Assembly (NCBI RefSeq): GCF_023051145.1
Contig: NZ_JALKFS010000005.1
Coordinates: 62,001 to 126,000 of the forward strand
Reading direction: 5' to 3'
DNA: 64,000 bases
Source: Williamsia sp. DF01-3
Lineage (GTDB): Bacteria > Actinomycetota > Actinomycetes > Mycobacteriales > Mycobacteriaceae
Shown piece by piece: positions 8,169 to 17,412 of the stretch. The notes beneath the pieces are model-generated. The model worked only from the letters and a program-made list of their open reading frames with translations. It was not told the origin of the DNA and did not search any database. The position numbers and the translations under genes are program-made. Positions within the stretch are counted from its first letter, which is position 1. Each line of letters begins with the position of its first letter.

Positions 8169-9143
8169 GTGCGTCATCGACTGTCGACGTTGGTCGAGGT
8201 CCTCGACCGCCGGCAGGTGATCGTCTACGTGGCGGCCATCGGTGCCGGCATCGTTCTCGGCCTCGTCGCGCCGGGCGCCGGCGAGTCGCTGGACTGGGCC
8301 ATCAACCCGGCTCTCGGCGCGCTCCTCTACGTGACGTTTCTGCAGATCCCCACCCGTGACCTCGCCCGGTCTCTGCGAGACCGCCGGTTCCTGGTCGCTG
8401 TCGGTGTACTCAACTTCGCCATCGTTCCGTTGGTGGTCGCGGCGATGTTCGTCTTCTTGCCGGACGACCAGGCAGTCCGGTTCGGGGTGCTGCTCGTGCT
8501 GCTCAGTCCCTGTATCGATTACGTGATCGTGTTCTCTGGGCTCGCAGGGGGCAGCGCACATCGGTTGCTGGCTGCGACGCCGCTGCTGCTGTTGGCCCAG
8601 ATGCTGTTGTTACCGGTCTACCTCGCCGTGTTCCTGGGCTCGGACCTCGCCCAGATCATCGCGGTAGGACCTCTCGTCGAGGCTTTTGTGATCCTCATCG
8701 TGGTGCCACTGCTGCTCGCGTGGGCCACCCAGACGCTCGCGGTGCGTTTCCTGCTCGCGCGTCGAGTTCGTTCAGGCGCAACAGCCACCATGGTGCCGCT
8801 GATGGTCATCGTGCTGCTCGTTGTTGTCGCGTCGCAGATACCGAAGGTGTCCGGCAGCCTCGGTGACGTCGTCGCGGTTGTGCCGTTCTATGTTCTCTTC
8901 CTGGTCGTGATGGCTTTTGTAGGTCGCTGGGTGGCATCGAAATTCGCGTTCGACAACCCCGGTCGCCGCGCACTGGTCTTCAGCGGCGCCACCCGCAACT
9001 CACTCGTGGTGCTCCCCCTGGCCCTCGCCCTACCGGCGGGCTACGAACTGGCAGCGGCCGTGGTGGTCACGCAGACCCTGGTCGAAGTGGTCGGCATGGT
9101 CGTCTACGTCCGGGTGATCCCGTACCTGATCCCTTCCCGTTGA
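8169..9143 (+). CDS. BASS-family (bile acid:Na+ / arsenite-type) transporter
   Basis: The 324-residue protein has about ten transmembrane helices and starts at GTG 8169. [16 protein letters not shown] near residue 50 and [17 protein letters not shown] around residue 115 match the SBF/ACR3 superfamily. In arsenite permeases the corresponding position holds a conserved Cys, and Cys is present here. Members annotated as arsenic-resistance proteins look like this, but no arsenate reductase or ArsR lies nearby. The substrate, an arsenite or organic anion, is therefore open. Confidence 0.8.
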   Translation: MRHRLSTLVEVLDRRQVIVYVAAIGAGIVLGLVAPGAGESLDWAINPALGALLYVTFLQIPTRDLARSLRDRRFLVAVGVLNFAIVPLVVAAMFVFLPDDQAVRFGVLLVLLSPCIDYVIVFSGLAGGSAHRLLAATPLLLLAQMLLLPVYLAVFLGSDLAQIIAVGPLVEAFVILIVVPLLLAWATQTLAVRFLLARRVRSGATATMVPLMVIVLLVVVASQIPKVSGSLGDVVAVVPFYVLFLVVMAFVGRWVASKFAFDNPGRRALVFSGATRNSLVVLPLALALPAGYELAAAVVVTQTLVEVVGMVVYVRVIPYLIPSR

Positions 9144-9208
9144 CATCGCCAGCGCAATTGTCCGAAACGTTCACGAGACCGTGGCCGCCCTCACCTAGCG
9201 TGAGAAGG

Positions 9209-9643
9209 GTGCAACTCGACCAGCAGATCCACTTCCTGACCTTCGCCACCGCCGACCTCGACGCCGCACGGCAGTTCTATGTGAACGGACTCGCATGGAA
9301 ACCGCTGATGGACGTGGAGAACGAGATCATCTTCTTCCAGATCGCGCCCGGCGTTGTCCTCGGGTTCTTCGAGGCCGGTAAGTTCGCCGAAGACATCGGC
9401 GTGGCTGATGCCCCATCGATATCCGGTGCAACAGTTGCCCACAACGTCGACAGTCGGGATGCTGTCCGGGCGGTCGCCGACGCCATGGTCGCGGCCGGCG
9501 CGTCCGTGCTCAAACCGCCACAACCGGGCGCTTTCGGTGGCATCTTCCACGCACAGGTGCGTGATCCCAACGGCCTCATCTGGGAGATCGCGCACAACCC
9601 CGGCTGGCACGTCGAGGCCGACGGAACAGTGGTCCTCGCCTGA
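9209..9643 (+). CDS. VOC (glyoxalase/bleomycin-resistance) family protein
   Basis: From the GTG at 9209 (GAGAAGG upstream) the 144-residue product has the paired beta-alpha-beta-beta-beta modules of the vicinal-oxygen-chelate fold. It shows [21 protein letters not shown] at the start and [16 protein letters not shown] near the end, with His and Glu in metal-ligand positions. A 23-residue upstream extension to 9140 is possible but lacks fold residues. The substrate is unknown; it is not part of an evident pathway here. Confidence 0.78.
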   Translation: MQLDQQIHFLTFATADLDAARQFYVNGLAWKPLMDVENEIIFFQIAPGVVLGFFEAGKFAEDIGVADAPSISGATVAHNVDSRDAVRAVADAMVAAGASVLKPPQPGAFGGIFHAQVRDPNGLIWEIAHNPGWHVEADGTVVLA

Positions 9644-9729
9644 CTCGGTCCTTCGAATGCTTTTCGGTCGGCAACAGGAGGTCGCGACGTACGGTGGGAT
9701 CAGCACGTGACCATCACCAGCGAGGATCG

Positions 9730-9879
9730 ATGACCTTTCCATTCGAAGACGAAGAGCCCATCGGTGAGACCGATGAGCTCCGCAGACAAGCCGCGGTCTA
9801 CGAGGCCGGCGAACACGGCCACGAGATCAACCGCGGTCATGCTCTGGGTGGAACCGAAGGTTCCACGGACGGGCAGTAA
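9730..9879 (+). CDS. Small acidic hypothetical protein
   Basis: Forty-nine residues from an ATG at 9730 with GAGG just upstream. The peptide is strongly acidic (EDEEPIGETDEL) and Gly/His-rich at its end (EHGHEINRGHALGGTEG). It stops five bases before the start of the GH16-like gene, which suggests co-transcription. No family is recognised. It is kept because of its ribosome site, composition and tight spacing. Confidence 0.5.
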   Translation: MTFPFEDEEPIGETDELRRQAAVYEAGEHGHEINRGHALGGTEGSTDGQ

Positions 9880-9884
9880 CTCAC

Positions 9885-10661
9885 GTGGTCACCGACATCG
9901 GCGGTCGACGCCTGACCTTCTCCGAGGAGTTCGACAACCACGAGTTGGACCCGGCCGTGTGGTCCCCGCACTACTTGCCCGCCTGGAGTTCGCGGGCGCA
10001 CACCGCGGCCACCTACAGGATCTCCGACTCCTGTCTGCATCTGTCCATCCCGCCGGAGCAGCCGCTGTGGCTGGCAGGCGAGCACTCCGCGCTGCGGGTC
10101 TCGGGTATCCAGTCGGGCAACGGATCCGGAGCAGTCGGCAGCACTCTGGGACAGCAACCGCCTTTCGACGGGGCCGTGGTGCGAGAGCACCAACCGGAGT
10201 TTCGCGGCTGGACACCGGCGGGCGGCTACCTGGAGATCCGGATGCGTGCCACCGTCTCGCCCAGATCCATGTTCGCCTGGTGGATGGTGGGTCTTGAAGA
10301 CGTTCCCGAGCGCAGCGCCGAGATCTGTGTGGCCGAGATCTTCGGTGACACCATCACCTCGTCGACCTCCGCCGCGGTGGGTACCGGTCTGCATCCGTTT
10401 CGCGATCCGTCGGTGGTCGACGATTTCACGACGACGGTGCTGCCCATCGATGTGAGCGACTTCCATGACTACGCGGTCGAGTGGACCCCCGATGCAGTCG
10501 AGTTCTACGTCGACGGCACGTTTGTACGGCGATGCATCAATCCCCCGACCTATCCCATGCAGATGATGCTGGCCGTCTTCGACTTCCCGGAGCGATCCAA
10601 CGGCGCCGACGATGATCTGGTGCCAGAAATGGTGGTCGATCATCTTCGCGGCTACGCCTGA
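9885..10661 (+). CDS. Glycoside hydrolase family 16-like protein, altered catalytic motif
   Basis: The 258-residue protein shows the GH16 beta-jelly-roll pattern: TFSEEFD near the N-terminus, GGYLEIRMRA, FAWWMVG, then a catalytic-loop sequence SAEICVAEIFGD. Later it has HDYAVEWTPDAVEFYVDG and the final strand pair. GH16 enzymes carry E-I-D-x-x-E; here both Glu (146 and 151) are present but the central Asp is Cys148. There is no signal peptide, so it appears cytoplasmic. It could be a weak or repurposed glucanase; the fold call is strong, activity uncertain. Confidence 0.78.
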   Translation: MVTDIGGRRLTFSEEFDNHELDPAVWSPHYLPAWSSRAHTAATYRISDSCLHLSIPPEQPLWLAGEHSALRVSGIQSGNGSGAVGSTLGQQPPFDGAVVREHQPEFRGWTPAGGYLEIRMRATVSPRSMFAWWMVGLEDVPERSAEICVAEIFGDTITSSTSAAVGTGLHPFRDPSVVDDFTTTVLPIDVSDFHDYAVEWTPDAVEFYVDGTFVRRCINPPTYPMQMMLAVFDFPERSNGADDDLVPEMVVDHLRGYA

Positions 10662-10669
10662 CCGGGCGG

Positions 10670-11998
10670 TCATCCGCCGAACAGCAGGTACAGACCGAGG
10701 AAGGTGTACGCAACCATCGTCAGCAACAGCGCCAACTGCCCGGTGCGCTGATGACGTGCCGGAAGAAGTCGCAACGACGCATCGTGCGCGGCTATGACTG
10801 CGGCGATGTGACCGCCGAGGACAAACCCGACCTTGAGCGTGGCCGCCACGGTCGGGTGTTGTGAGAGAACATAACCGGGGTGGGCGTCCTGGAGCCACAG
10901 CACATTCCACCCTCGGCCGAGCGGATCGCCGAGAGCCAGGAACGTCTCCTGCCCCTTCTCCACCAGGTATTGCAAATAGTGGGCCAGGACGTACCCGATC
11001 ACGATGGGGATCAGCGTATGTGCGAGTTGACCCGGAAGCGCTTGTCGCTGCGCCGAACTCACGCCACCGGTGGCGCGGGTGGCGAGCGTGAAGGTTCCGA
11101 ACACCACCGCGATGAAAACGACAAGGGCAAGGGTGTGTGCCGCCGAGGAGCCCACATCTCCGCCGCCGATCGACTCCACATAGTCCTTCCACTGGGGGAA
11201 GTCGGAGAAGCTGTCGAAAGCGGTGGAGCCGAGCAGCACCGACAGCAGAACCACCGTGCCGGGCAGAATCGGGAGCGTGGTCAGGTGGTTCATCGGGTTC
11301 CCGACGACGATCCGCCCGGTTGCCCGGTCACGGCCGAATACCGAAAGACGGGAAGCCACAACGCTGTAGACGTCAAATGGGTCGGACCTGGTGAGCCAGC
11401 GGTCTCCCCAGACGGCAGCGCCTGCGACCATCAGCACCACGTAGCAGAGCAGCCAGATCCGGATGACCGGGACCGAATCCGGCTCTGGTGAGGCGAGTTC
11501 GAGCCAGACGAAAGCGAACAACCCGATGGCTGCGGGCCAGTAACCCCATGTCGTGGGGTAGACGCGCGTGCGGTCGGATCGCGATCGGCCGACAATCCGG
11601 CTACCGAATCCATAGACGGTGCGGATCGGCGAGAGGACACGCCACACGGGGCCGACCAACACGGACAGAACAACAAGCCCCACCCAGAGAAGAACGTAAA
11701 AGCTTCCCGCGAAGGGGTTGTCGTCCGAATCCGGCCCGAAGACCCCGGCCATCATCACCCACACCGCGAACACCAGAGCCAGTACCGCCGCCACGGTGCG
11801 CGTGCCCGGAGAATCGACGAGGCGGCCAATCCACAGCGGTGCCGGCCGCCCTGGTTTGTCCGGGCCGAACCTCGGTGTACGCCATGCGAAAACCACCACC
11901 GCGAACGAGAACGTCAGGGCCCATGCCCCACCGATGAGCACAGACGTGTACGGGATGGGCAGGTCTTCGGATCCGCCCAGGCCATGCGCAACGATCAT
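10670..11998 (-). CDS. Integral membrane protein, 'fenitrothion hydrolase'-like
   Basis: The 442-residue protein has around ten to twelve predicted helices. The sequence (GLGGSEDLPIPYTSVLIGGAW at the start; FGPDSDDNPF; later AHTLIPIVIGYVLAHYLQYL) resembles actinobacterial membrane proteins annotated as fenitrothion hydrolase. Their true role is unclear. The start overlaps the stop of the upstream 77-residue gene by ATGA, and it is the last gene of a three-gene operon. His residues within helices suggest possible metal binding; this is inference. Confidence 0.7.
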   Translation of the reverse strand: MIVAHGLGGSEDLPIPYTSVLIGGAWALTFSFAVVVFAWRTPRFGPDKPGRPAPLWIGRLVDSPGTRTVAAVLALVFAVWVMMAGVFGPDSDDNPFAGSFYVLLWVGLVVLSVLVGPVWRVLSPIRTVYGFGSRIVGRSRSDRTRVYPTTWGYWPAAIGLFAFVWLELASPEPDSVPVIRIWLLCYVVLMVAGAAVWGDRWLTRSDPFDVYSVVASRLSVFGRDRATGRIVVGNPMNHLTTLPILPGTVVLLSVLLGSTAFDSFSDFPQWKDYVESIGGGDVGSSAAHTLALVVFIAVVFGTFTLATRATGGVSSAQRQALPGQLAHTLIPIVIGYVLAHYLQYLVEKGQETFLALGDPLGRGWNVLWLQDAHPGYVLSQHPTVAATLKVGFVLGGHIAAVIAAHDASLRLLPARHQRTGQLALLLTMVAYTFLGLYLLFGG

Positions 11999-12228
11999 CC
12001 CCGGGCGTCTCCGGCGTTTCCGTCGTCGCGAACGTATTCGTCGCCGTCTTGCTCGATGGAGTCGCGTTCGACGTCACCTTCGAGACCGGAGCCATCATCG
12101 TCGCCGCGCCGTCGATCCCGGACGGCGATGACCACGATGACGATCACCAGGATGAGCGCCGGGAAGAACGCCGGCGCGGCCAACAGCAGCGAGTGGCCGG
12201 CCAGATACTGTACGTTGTTGTCGCCCAT
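11995..12228 (-). CDS. Small single-pass membrane protein in overlapping operon
   Basis: Seventy-seven residues. An N-terminal segment MGDNNVQYLAGHSLLLAAP leads into one transmembrane helix (about 18-40). A cytoplasmic tail rich in Arg, then Asp/Glu, follows. The ATG overlaps the preceding stop (TGATG at 12226-12230) and its own stop overlaps the next start. It is therefore translationally locked between two large membrane proteins and probably an accessory subunit of their complex. No family recognised. Confidence 0.7.
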   Translation of the reverse strand: MGDNNVQYLAGHSLLLAAPAFFPALILVIVIVVIAVRDRRRGDDDGSGLEGDVERDSIEQDGDEYVRDDGNAGDARG

Positions 12229-14063
12229 CAGGTCTGCGGTTGCACTGTCGGTCGCGTGTCCGTACGGGCCCCGGTCTCCTGCTGCTTGTTGTTGATCCGG
12301 CCGGCACCCCACGACAACGCTGCGATCAAGATCAACGAGCACGCCAACACCACCAGGCCGGCGACCGTGAACAGCCAGCTCGGGTAGTCGAAGCTGCGCT
12401 CCCGCTGCAAGATCTTGATCTCTGGCATGAACTCACGTGTCATCGTCGATTCCGCAGCCACCTCAGGGGCGCCGATGCCCGGGTCGGCGGGCAAGAAGAT
12501 CGGCACGGCGGTCATCGTTGTGCCATCCTGCACGCGCAGAAGCGTTTTCCACGTCCCCGACACCGGCACCGGCTCGGTGGAGCGGTAGATTCCGGCACCG
12601 ACGCGTTCGAGCGGATCGATGAAGAGACCGCGGTCGTTCTCGATGCCGCCCTGCCACGAGAGGATCGACACCCATTCTGGGTCGTCACTGACCAGCCCCG
12701 GCGGGTCGATTGTCACCTCGGCCGTCACCATGCGACCGTCAGTGCTCGGCACATCGGTCAGTGTGATTGTGGCGCTGGCATTCTCAGGCACCTCGGTGCG
12801 CAACCCGTTGGCAACGGCACCACCGACGATCAGGACCGTGAGCACCACTGCCACAGCACTGAGGCGGGGACGCGGCAGCGGCTCGCCTCGCAAGATGACG
12901 GCCAACAGAGCGCCGCACACACCGGTGGCGATGCTGACCGGGATCGCCATGGCCAAGGCTTCTGCCCACATCCCGGTCGGCCATGGGTAGTGGTACACCG
13001 CATCGATCCACCACGACTCGATCCAGAGACCGAGGGTGGCCACGCCGAGTCCGGAGACAGCCCCGAACAGCACCGGTCGTCTCACCAAGGGCGTCAGGGC
13101 CAGCAGTTCGACCACCACTGCCGGGCCGAGGTACAGCGCGAAGAAGTTGATCGGTGCTCCGAGTGCGGGACCGACGATCAGTGCGACGATCCCCCTGATG
13201 GCCACCGCGAAAAGCGCTGCGGCGATGGCCGATCCGGGTCCGAGCGTCATCCGGACCGCGACCAGGGCAAACGCTGCCGCGCCGGCGATCATCATGGGCT
13301 GCAGGACAAGCCGGAACTGCTCGACGCCGAAGTCGTATTCGATCTGGAAGACCGACAGCCCGATGACAAGTCCGCCGAACGCCATACACCGGGTGAGCCA
13401 GTTGCCCCACCCGTCGGCCGGCGCGTTCTCGCCCATCGCGGCGCGACCCTCACGGTCGAGCAGCACCACTGCGATCAGCGACAACCCCGCGCCACCGATC
13501 AACATCAGGTGGGTGGGGCCCCACAGGGTGACGTCTTGGCCGAACATGCGGTGCCAGATGTCGTCGAGGGGGAAACCGACCAGGGCGTAGAAGCCGCAGC
13601 CGGCCAGCAGGATGCCACCGACGGGTGCGTACCAGGTGCGGGTGATCCGAACGGCTGCCGGACCGGGCTTGTCGTACGGCAGGAAGACGGCCAGCATTCC
13701 CGCGATGAAGAGAAGGAACAGCCCCACCAGGATGAAGTAGTGCGCCGGGTTTGCCAACGGACCCTCGTCGCGACCTTTGCCGATGTGCAGACTGACGTCC
13801 CAGATGAACCCGAACAGGGCGCAGATGATGGTGCTGGTGAACAGAAAGATGGGCAGTGCCGCCCATGGTGGTCGGTTCAGGCGGCGACCGGCCCACTCGG
13901 CCGTAGACGCGAGCCAGGTGATCTTCCGGGCGCGGTGGAGATAACCCACCCAGAGCAGGATCACCGACACCACCCCGGCGGCCGCACTCATGCCGAAGAC
14001 TTGATCCAGTGCCGCTCCGCCGCCCTCGGACGCCGCCAGCACGTTCTCACCTTGTGTCAACAT
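12228..14063 (-). CDS. Large multi-pass membrane protein with C-terminal extracytoplasmic domain
   Basis: The 611-residue protein has about twelve helices in the first 420 residues. A beta-rich loop domain (about 430-565) and a final helix (about 575-597) follow. The membrane part contains FGFIWDVSLHIGKGRDEG, NPAHYFIL, DDIWHRMFGQD and GPTHLMLIGG. These are Asp/His/Trp-rich motifs of the kind that coordinate metal or heme inside membranes. It is the first gene of an operon that continues through the 77-residue protein to the 'fenitrothion hydrolase'-like protein. The family is conserved in actinobacteria as far as I recall, with no demonstrated function. Confidence 0.7.
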   Translation of the reverse strand: MLTQGENVLAASEGGGAALDQVFGMSAAAGVVSVILLWVGYLHRARKITWLASTAEWAGRRLNRPPWAALPIFLFTSTIICALFGFIWDVSLHIGKGRDEGPLANPAHYFILVGLFLLFIAGMLAVFLPYDKPGPAAVRITRTWYAPVGGILLAGCGFYALVGFPLDDIWHRMFGQDVTLWGPTHLMLIGGAGLSLIAVVLLDREGRAAMGENAPADGWGNWLTRCMAFGGLVIGLSVFQIEYDFGVEQFRLVLQPMMIAGAAAFALVAVRMTLGPGSAIAAALFAVAIRGIVALIVGPALGAPINFFALYLGPAVVVELLALTPLVRRPVLFGAVSGLGVATLGLWIESWWIDAVYHYPWPTGMWAEALAMAIPVSIATGVCGALLAVILRGEPLPRPRLSAVAVVLTVLIVGGAVANGLRTEVPENASATITLTDVPSTDGRMVTAEVTIDPPGLVSDDPEWVSILSWQGGIENDRGLFIDPLERVGAGIYRSTEPVPVSGTWKTLLRVQDGTTMTAVPIFLPADPGIGAPEVAAESTMTREFMPEIKILQRERSFDYPSWLFTVAGLVVLACSLILIAALSWGAGRINNKQQETGARTDTRPTVQPQT

Positions 14064-14373
14064 CGACTCCCCGCCACCTCACACCGCTCTGGGCCGAATC
14101 CACCGAACTGAAGATTCTCAGCAAAAATACAGTAAACGCACGTGCACCCACAAGGGGTCTAGCCTTCCGCTGCCTGCAAAAATGCGGGAGCAATGCCGAG
14201 TTATTTCAGTGCACAGACGTACACTGAACGTTGAGGAGGCCGTCAGGCTCCGCCGTCTGTAACCATGCGTTCACCTGACTTTGTACGTTACAACGCCGGG
14301 TGTCAAGATCCATTGGGCTTCGAACTCAGACCACCAGGTCATTCAGGTGGATCGACGAACGGCCCGGACAACC
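14064..14373. promoter_or_regulatory. Intergenic region upstream of the membrane operon, with inverted repeat
   Basis: A 310-bp gap between the start of the membrane operon and the stop of the nitronate monooxygenase gene, both on the minus strand. It holds a perfect 7-bp inverted repeat (TTCAGTG at 14205-14211, CACTGAA at 14222-14228) in an AT-richer patch. No convincing gene is present: the plus-strand reading frame through it has anomalous composition. Confidence 0.4.
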
Positions 14374-15396
14374 TCAAAGGGCCGAGACGAGCCTGGCCAC
14401 GATGGATTGAGCCGTACCGGAGGTGGCATTACGAAAGTCTGTACCGGCCCAGAGGTTGGTGGCGTGCGGATCACCCGCAGCGACCGCAGCCTTCCGCAGG
14501 GGCCCGGTCAGATGGTGGATCTGCGGGTACGCGAACGGCGCGGAAGCATCGTGTTCGTGCATGAACCGGTTGTGAAGACCCCTCGCGTAGCGGCCCGAGA
14601 ACGCTCGCGTGACTCCCGTCGTCGTGAACTCGGGATCCACCAGGGCGGCGCGGTGCACGGCGTTGGTCCCCGCCTCGTCGGCGAGCAGGAACGCCGTGCC
14701 CACCTGGACCGCCCGTGCGCCGAGGGCGAGTACCCGACTTACTTCCGCAGAAGTCGTGATCCCCCCGGTCGCGACCACATCAACTCCCCGCCCGACCACA
14801 TCGGCGAGGAGCTCATCGAGGCTGCCCGGTGCGGGTTCCGCGGTGGGGTCGAAGGTCCCGCGATGCCCACCGGCGCCCGGGCCCTGCGCCACCAGCGCGT
14901 CGACTCCACGGCCGAGTGCGATGTCCGCCTCGGTCGCCGTGGTCACGGTGCCGAGCGTGAAGATGCCCGCATCGGCCAGTCGCCGGATCTCGTCGGCCGT
15001 GGCACATCCGAAGGTGAAGGACACCGCGTCGGGCTTGAGGTCGAGCAACACCTCGATCTTCTCCGCCCAGGCGTCGTCGTCGTATCGCGGCTCACCGAGC
15101 GAAGCACCGAACTTGTCTGCCAGTGGCGCGAGTTCTGCTGCGTAAGCCTCGATCTGCGCCGGATCACCAGCATTTGGTTGCGGGACAAAGAGATTGACCC
15201 CCAACGGCCCCGACGTCAGAGACCTCGCCTCCTCGATGTCCGCTGCCAGCTTCTCGCCGTTCAACAGGGCTCCCGCCAGAAAACCCATACCCCCAGCGTT
15301 TGTCACCGCAGCCGCAAGCGCCGGCGTGCTGGGCCCACCGGCCATCGGGGCGCCGATCACGGGGGCGTCCAGGTCACGAAGGTCGAAGGTGGGCAC
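14374..15396 (-). CDS. Nitronate monooxygenase (2-nitropropane dioxygenase family)
   Basis: The 340-residue TIM-barrel flavoprotein matches class I nitronate monooxygenases. It has [20 protein letters not shown] at the N-terminus, [21 protein letters not shown], the phosphate-binding [13 protein letters not shown] and [15 protein letters not shown] near the FMN site. His in GAGGHRG sits where the catalytic base is found. It oxidises nitronates such as propionate-3-nitronate in studied relatives. The start at ATG 15396 puts the first beta strand close to the N-terminus. It diverges from rnhA, 98 bp away. Confidence 0.9.
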   Translation of the reverse strand: MPTFDLRDLDAPVIGAPMAGGPSTPALAAAVTNAGGMGFLAGALLNGEKLAADIEEARSLTSGPLGVNLFVPQPNAGDPAQIEAYAAELAPLADKFGASLGEPRYDDDAWAEKIEVLLDLKPDAVSFTFGCATADEIRRLADAGIFTLGTVTTATEADIALGRGVDALVAQGPGAGGHRGTFDPTAEPAPGSLDELLADVVGRGVDVVATGGITTSAEVSRVLALGARAVQVGTAFLLADEAGTNAVHRAALVDPEFTTTGVTRAFSGRYARGLHNRFMHEHDASAPFAYPQIHHLTGPLRKAAVAAGDPHATNLWAGTDFRNATSGTAQSIVARLVSAL

Positions 15397-15494
15397 GTGC
15401 TACCTCCCGGGGATCTGAGCCTGCGGTCACCGGCTCGGGTGTGCGGCAGCCGGGCTGCTGCATTCGGTCTCGACGCGACGGTAGCCTCTTCGCC

Positions 15495-15980
15495 ATGGCC
15501 GACGACATCGACATGGCGACTCCGATCGAGATCTCGACCGACGGAGCATGCCTCGGCAATCCCGGGCCGGGCGGGTGGGGCGCGGTGCTGCGGTACAAGA
15601 ACCACGAGAAACAGTTGTCGGGTGCCGATCCTGCGACCACGAACAACAAGATGGAATTGACCGGGGCCATCAAGGGACTCGAGGCGCTCAAGAAGCCATC
15701 GAAGGTCATCCTCTATACCGACAGCACCTACGTGCGCAACGGGATCATGAAGTGGGCGACCGGCTGGCAGAACAACGGCTGGCTCACCAAGGACAAGAAG
15801 CCGGTCAAGAACAGCGAGCTCTGGCGTGAACTGATCGCCCAGTGCGCTCGCCATGATGTGGAGTGGCGCTGGGTCAAGGGTCACGCCGGCGACCACTACA
15901 ACGAGATCGCCGACCAACTCGCCACCACCGCTGCTCGGGCACTGCGCGACGGCGGCCCGACGGGCCAGGTGGCCGGATGA
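15495..15980 (+). CDS. rnhA: Ribonuclease HI
   Basis: A 161-residue RNase HI starting at ATG 15495. The catalytic carboxylates are all present: [16 protein letters not shown] (Asp16), [10 protein letters not shown] (Glu54), LYTDSTYV (Asp76) and NEIADQLA (Asp140), with the loop His130 in VKGHAGD. It removes the RNA strand of RNA:DNA hybrids. The length is that of the stand-alone enzyme with a short extra C-terminal tail. Its TGA overlaps the ATG of the downstream dehydrogenase, so the two are translationally coupled. Confidence 0.95.
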   Translation: MADDIDMATPIEISTDGACLGNPGPGGWGAVLRYKNHEKQLSGADPATTNNKMELTGAIKGLEALKKPSKVILYTDSTYVRNGIMKWATGWQNNGWLTKDKKPVKNSELWRELIAQCARHDVEWRWVKGHAGDHYNEIADQLATTAARALRDGGPTGQVAG

Positions 15981-16894
15981 ACGCCCCCATCCCGGTGGCT
16001 CTGCTGCCCCATTCCGATCCCCACCTCGCCGAAGCCATCGCGTCCGCCGGTGGCACCCTCGCCGACCTCGCCGAGGCGCGTGCCCTCGTGTGGATCGGCA
16101 ACGTCGACGGTTTCCCCGATCCGCTGCCCGACACCATCGAGTGGGTGCAGCTGCGGCTGGCGGGCATCGAGTCATTCCTGCGCGCGGGGTTGCTCGACGA
16201 TCGGCGGATCTGGACCAATGCGTCGGGGTTCTACGCCGAGAACGTCGCCGAGCACGCCCTCGCGCTCTTGCTGGCCGGCCTTCGCCAGATCAACGTCGCC
16301 GTCCTACGGCACTGGGATGAGAAGGCCATCGACCCGGCTGTGCGGTCGCTACACGGTTCCACGGTCGGGATCATCGGTGCCGGTGGCATCGCCCGGTCGC
16401 TGATCCCCCGGTTGAACGCCTGCGGAGCCCAGGTGATCGCGGTCAACAGATCCGGCCGGCCCGTCGAGGGCGCGTCGACGACGCTGCCCGCGAGCAGGAT
16501 CGACGAAGTCTGGGGCCTGGTCGACCACGTGGTCCTCGCGGCTCCGGCCACCGACGAGACCCGTCTTCTCATCAACGCACGCACGCTTGCCGCGCTGCCC
16601 CGACATGCCTGGTTGATCAATGTGGCGCGCGGTCCACTCGTCGACGAAGTCGCCCTCCGAGACGCATTGGTGGCCGGAGAGATCGCAGGCGCCGCCCTCG
16701 ACGTGACCGATCCGGAGCCGCCCGACGCCGACGACCCGCTGTGGGATCTGCCGAATGTGATCATCACCCCGCACGTGGCCAATCCGTCCGCGGGTCTGAC
16801 CCGCACGATGGCGCCGTGGCTCGCCGAGAATCTACGCCGCTTTGCGGCAGGCGGCGACATGCTCGCGGTGGTCCGGCCCGGTGCCGACTACTAG
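15977..16894 (+). CDS. D-2-hydroxyacid dehydrogenase family protein
   Basis: The 305-residue NAD(P)-dependent dehydrogenase has the nucleotide-binding [10 protein letters not shown], the active-site Arg in [11 protein letters not shown], and [10 protein letters not shown] carrying the catalytic His. The N-terminal lobe is short, as in the glyoxylate/hydroxypyruvate reductase-like subgroup. Likely it reduces a small 2-keto acid; the substrate cannot be told from sequence. The start at 15977 overlaps the rnhA stop codon (ATGA). Confidence 0.85.
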   Translation: MNAPIPVALLPHSDPHLAEAIASAGGTLADLAEARALVWIGNVDGFPDPLPDTIEWVQLRLAGIESFLRAGLLDDRRIWTNASGFYAENVAEHALALLLAGLRQINVAVLRHWDEKAIDPAVRSLHGSTVGIIGAGGIARSLIPRLNACGAQVIAVNRSGRPVEGASTTLPASRIDEVWGLVDHVVLAAPATDETRLLINARTLAALPRHAWLINVARGPLVDEVALRDALVAGEIAGAALDVTDPEPPDADDPLWDLPNVIITPHVANPSAGLTRTMAPWLAENLRRFAAGGDMLAVVRPGADY

Positions 16895-17075
16895 TTGCAG
16901 CGCTGGAGTGCGGCGGCGCCGACGACCGGCAGCGAAGTATGCGGCGCGCTGATGGAATCTCCCGCGCCGTAATGGTTGCGTTGTCTCACCGGCATGGCAA
17001 GGCTGAGACAGTCGGCATCTCCCGGTGTCGAGGCTGAGCCACAGCCGGATCCGCCCTTCAACAGAATCGAGAAGT

Positions 17076-17285
17076 ATGAGCGACAACGTGTATCGGGTCA
17101 CCGAGATCGTCGGTTCCTCGACGACCAGCTCTGACGACGCGATCAAGACCGCACTTTCCCGCGCCGCTGAAACCCTGAAGAACATCGACTGGTTCCAGGT
17201 GGTCGAAACCCGTGGCCATGTGGAGAACGGCGAGATCGCCCACTTCCAGGTGACTGTGAAGGTCGGTTTCAAGCTGGCCGACTGA
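17076..17285 (+). CDS. Dodecin (flavin-binding protein), copy 1
   Basis: Sixty-nine residues matching dodecin: NVYRVTEIVGSSTTSSDDAI, the DWFQVVETRGHVENG segment with the flavin-stacking Trp, and a HFQVTVKVGFKL final strand. Dodecins form hollow dodecamers that store or buffer flavins or CoA. The start at ATG 17076 has GAGAAG upstream. A second dodecin on the minus strand at 37832-38041 is about 83% identical (57 of 69 residues). Confidence 0.93.
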   Translation: MSDNVYRVTEIVGSSTTSSDDAIKTALSRAAETLKNIDWFQVVETRGHVENGEIAHFQVTVKVGFKLAD

Positions 17286-17301
17286 CCTGCGCGGACAGGT
17301 C
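17284..17301 (+). terminator. Hairpin after dodecin gene
   Basis: GACCTG (17284-17289) and CAGGTC (17296-17301) form a six-pair stem with a six-base loop right at the dodecin stop codon. There is no T tract, so termination is only suggested. Confidence 0.35.
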
Positions 17302-17412
17302 GGCGGCGCGGCGTCCGGGTACCGTTTTCTAGCGGACTCGAACGGAAAGTGCACGCCCGCCGCCGGCATCGTCGCGTGCGACCGGCCAAACGCCACCGAC
17401 CGGGAGACGCTC

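Noticed and set aside
12240-14111. 623-residue plus-strand frame
   Set aside because: It is the mirror of the 611-residue membrane protein; composition (His/Gln/Arg/Asp) is that of an antisense frame in high-GC DNA.
14281-15660. 459-residue plus-strand frame
   Set aside because: Antisense of nitronate monooxygenase, which has full catalytic motifs, and it would run into rnhA.
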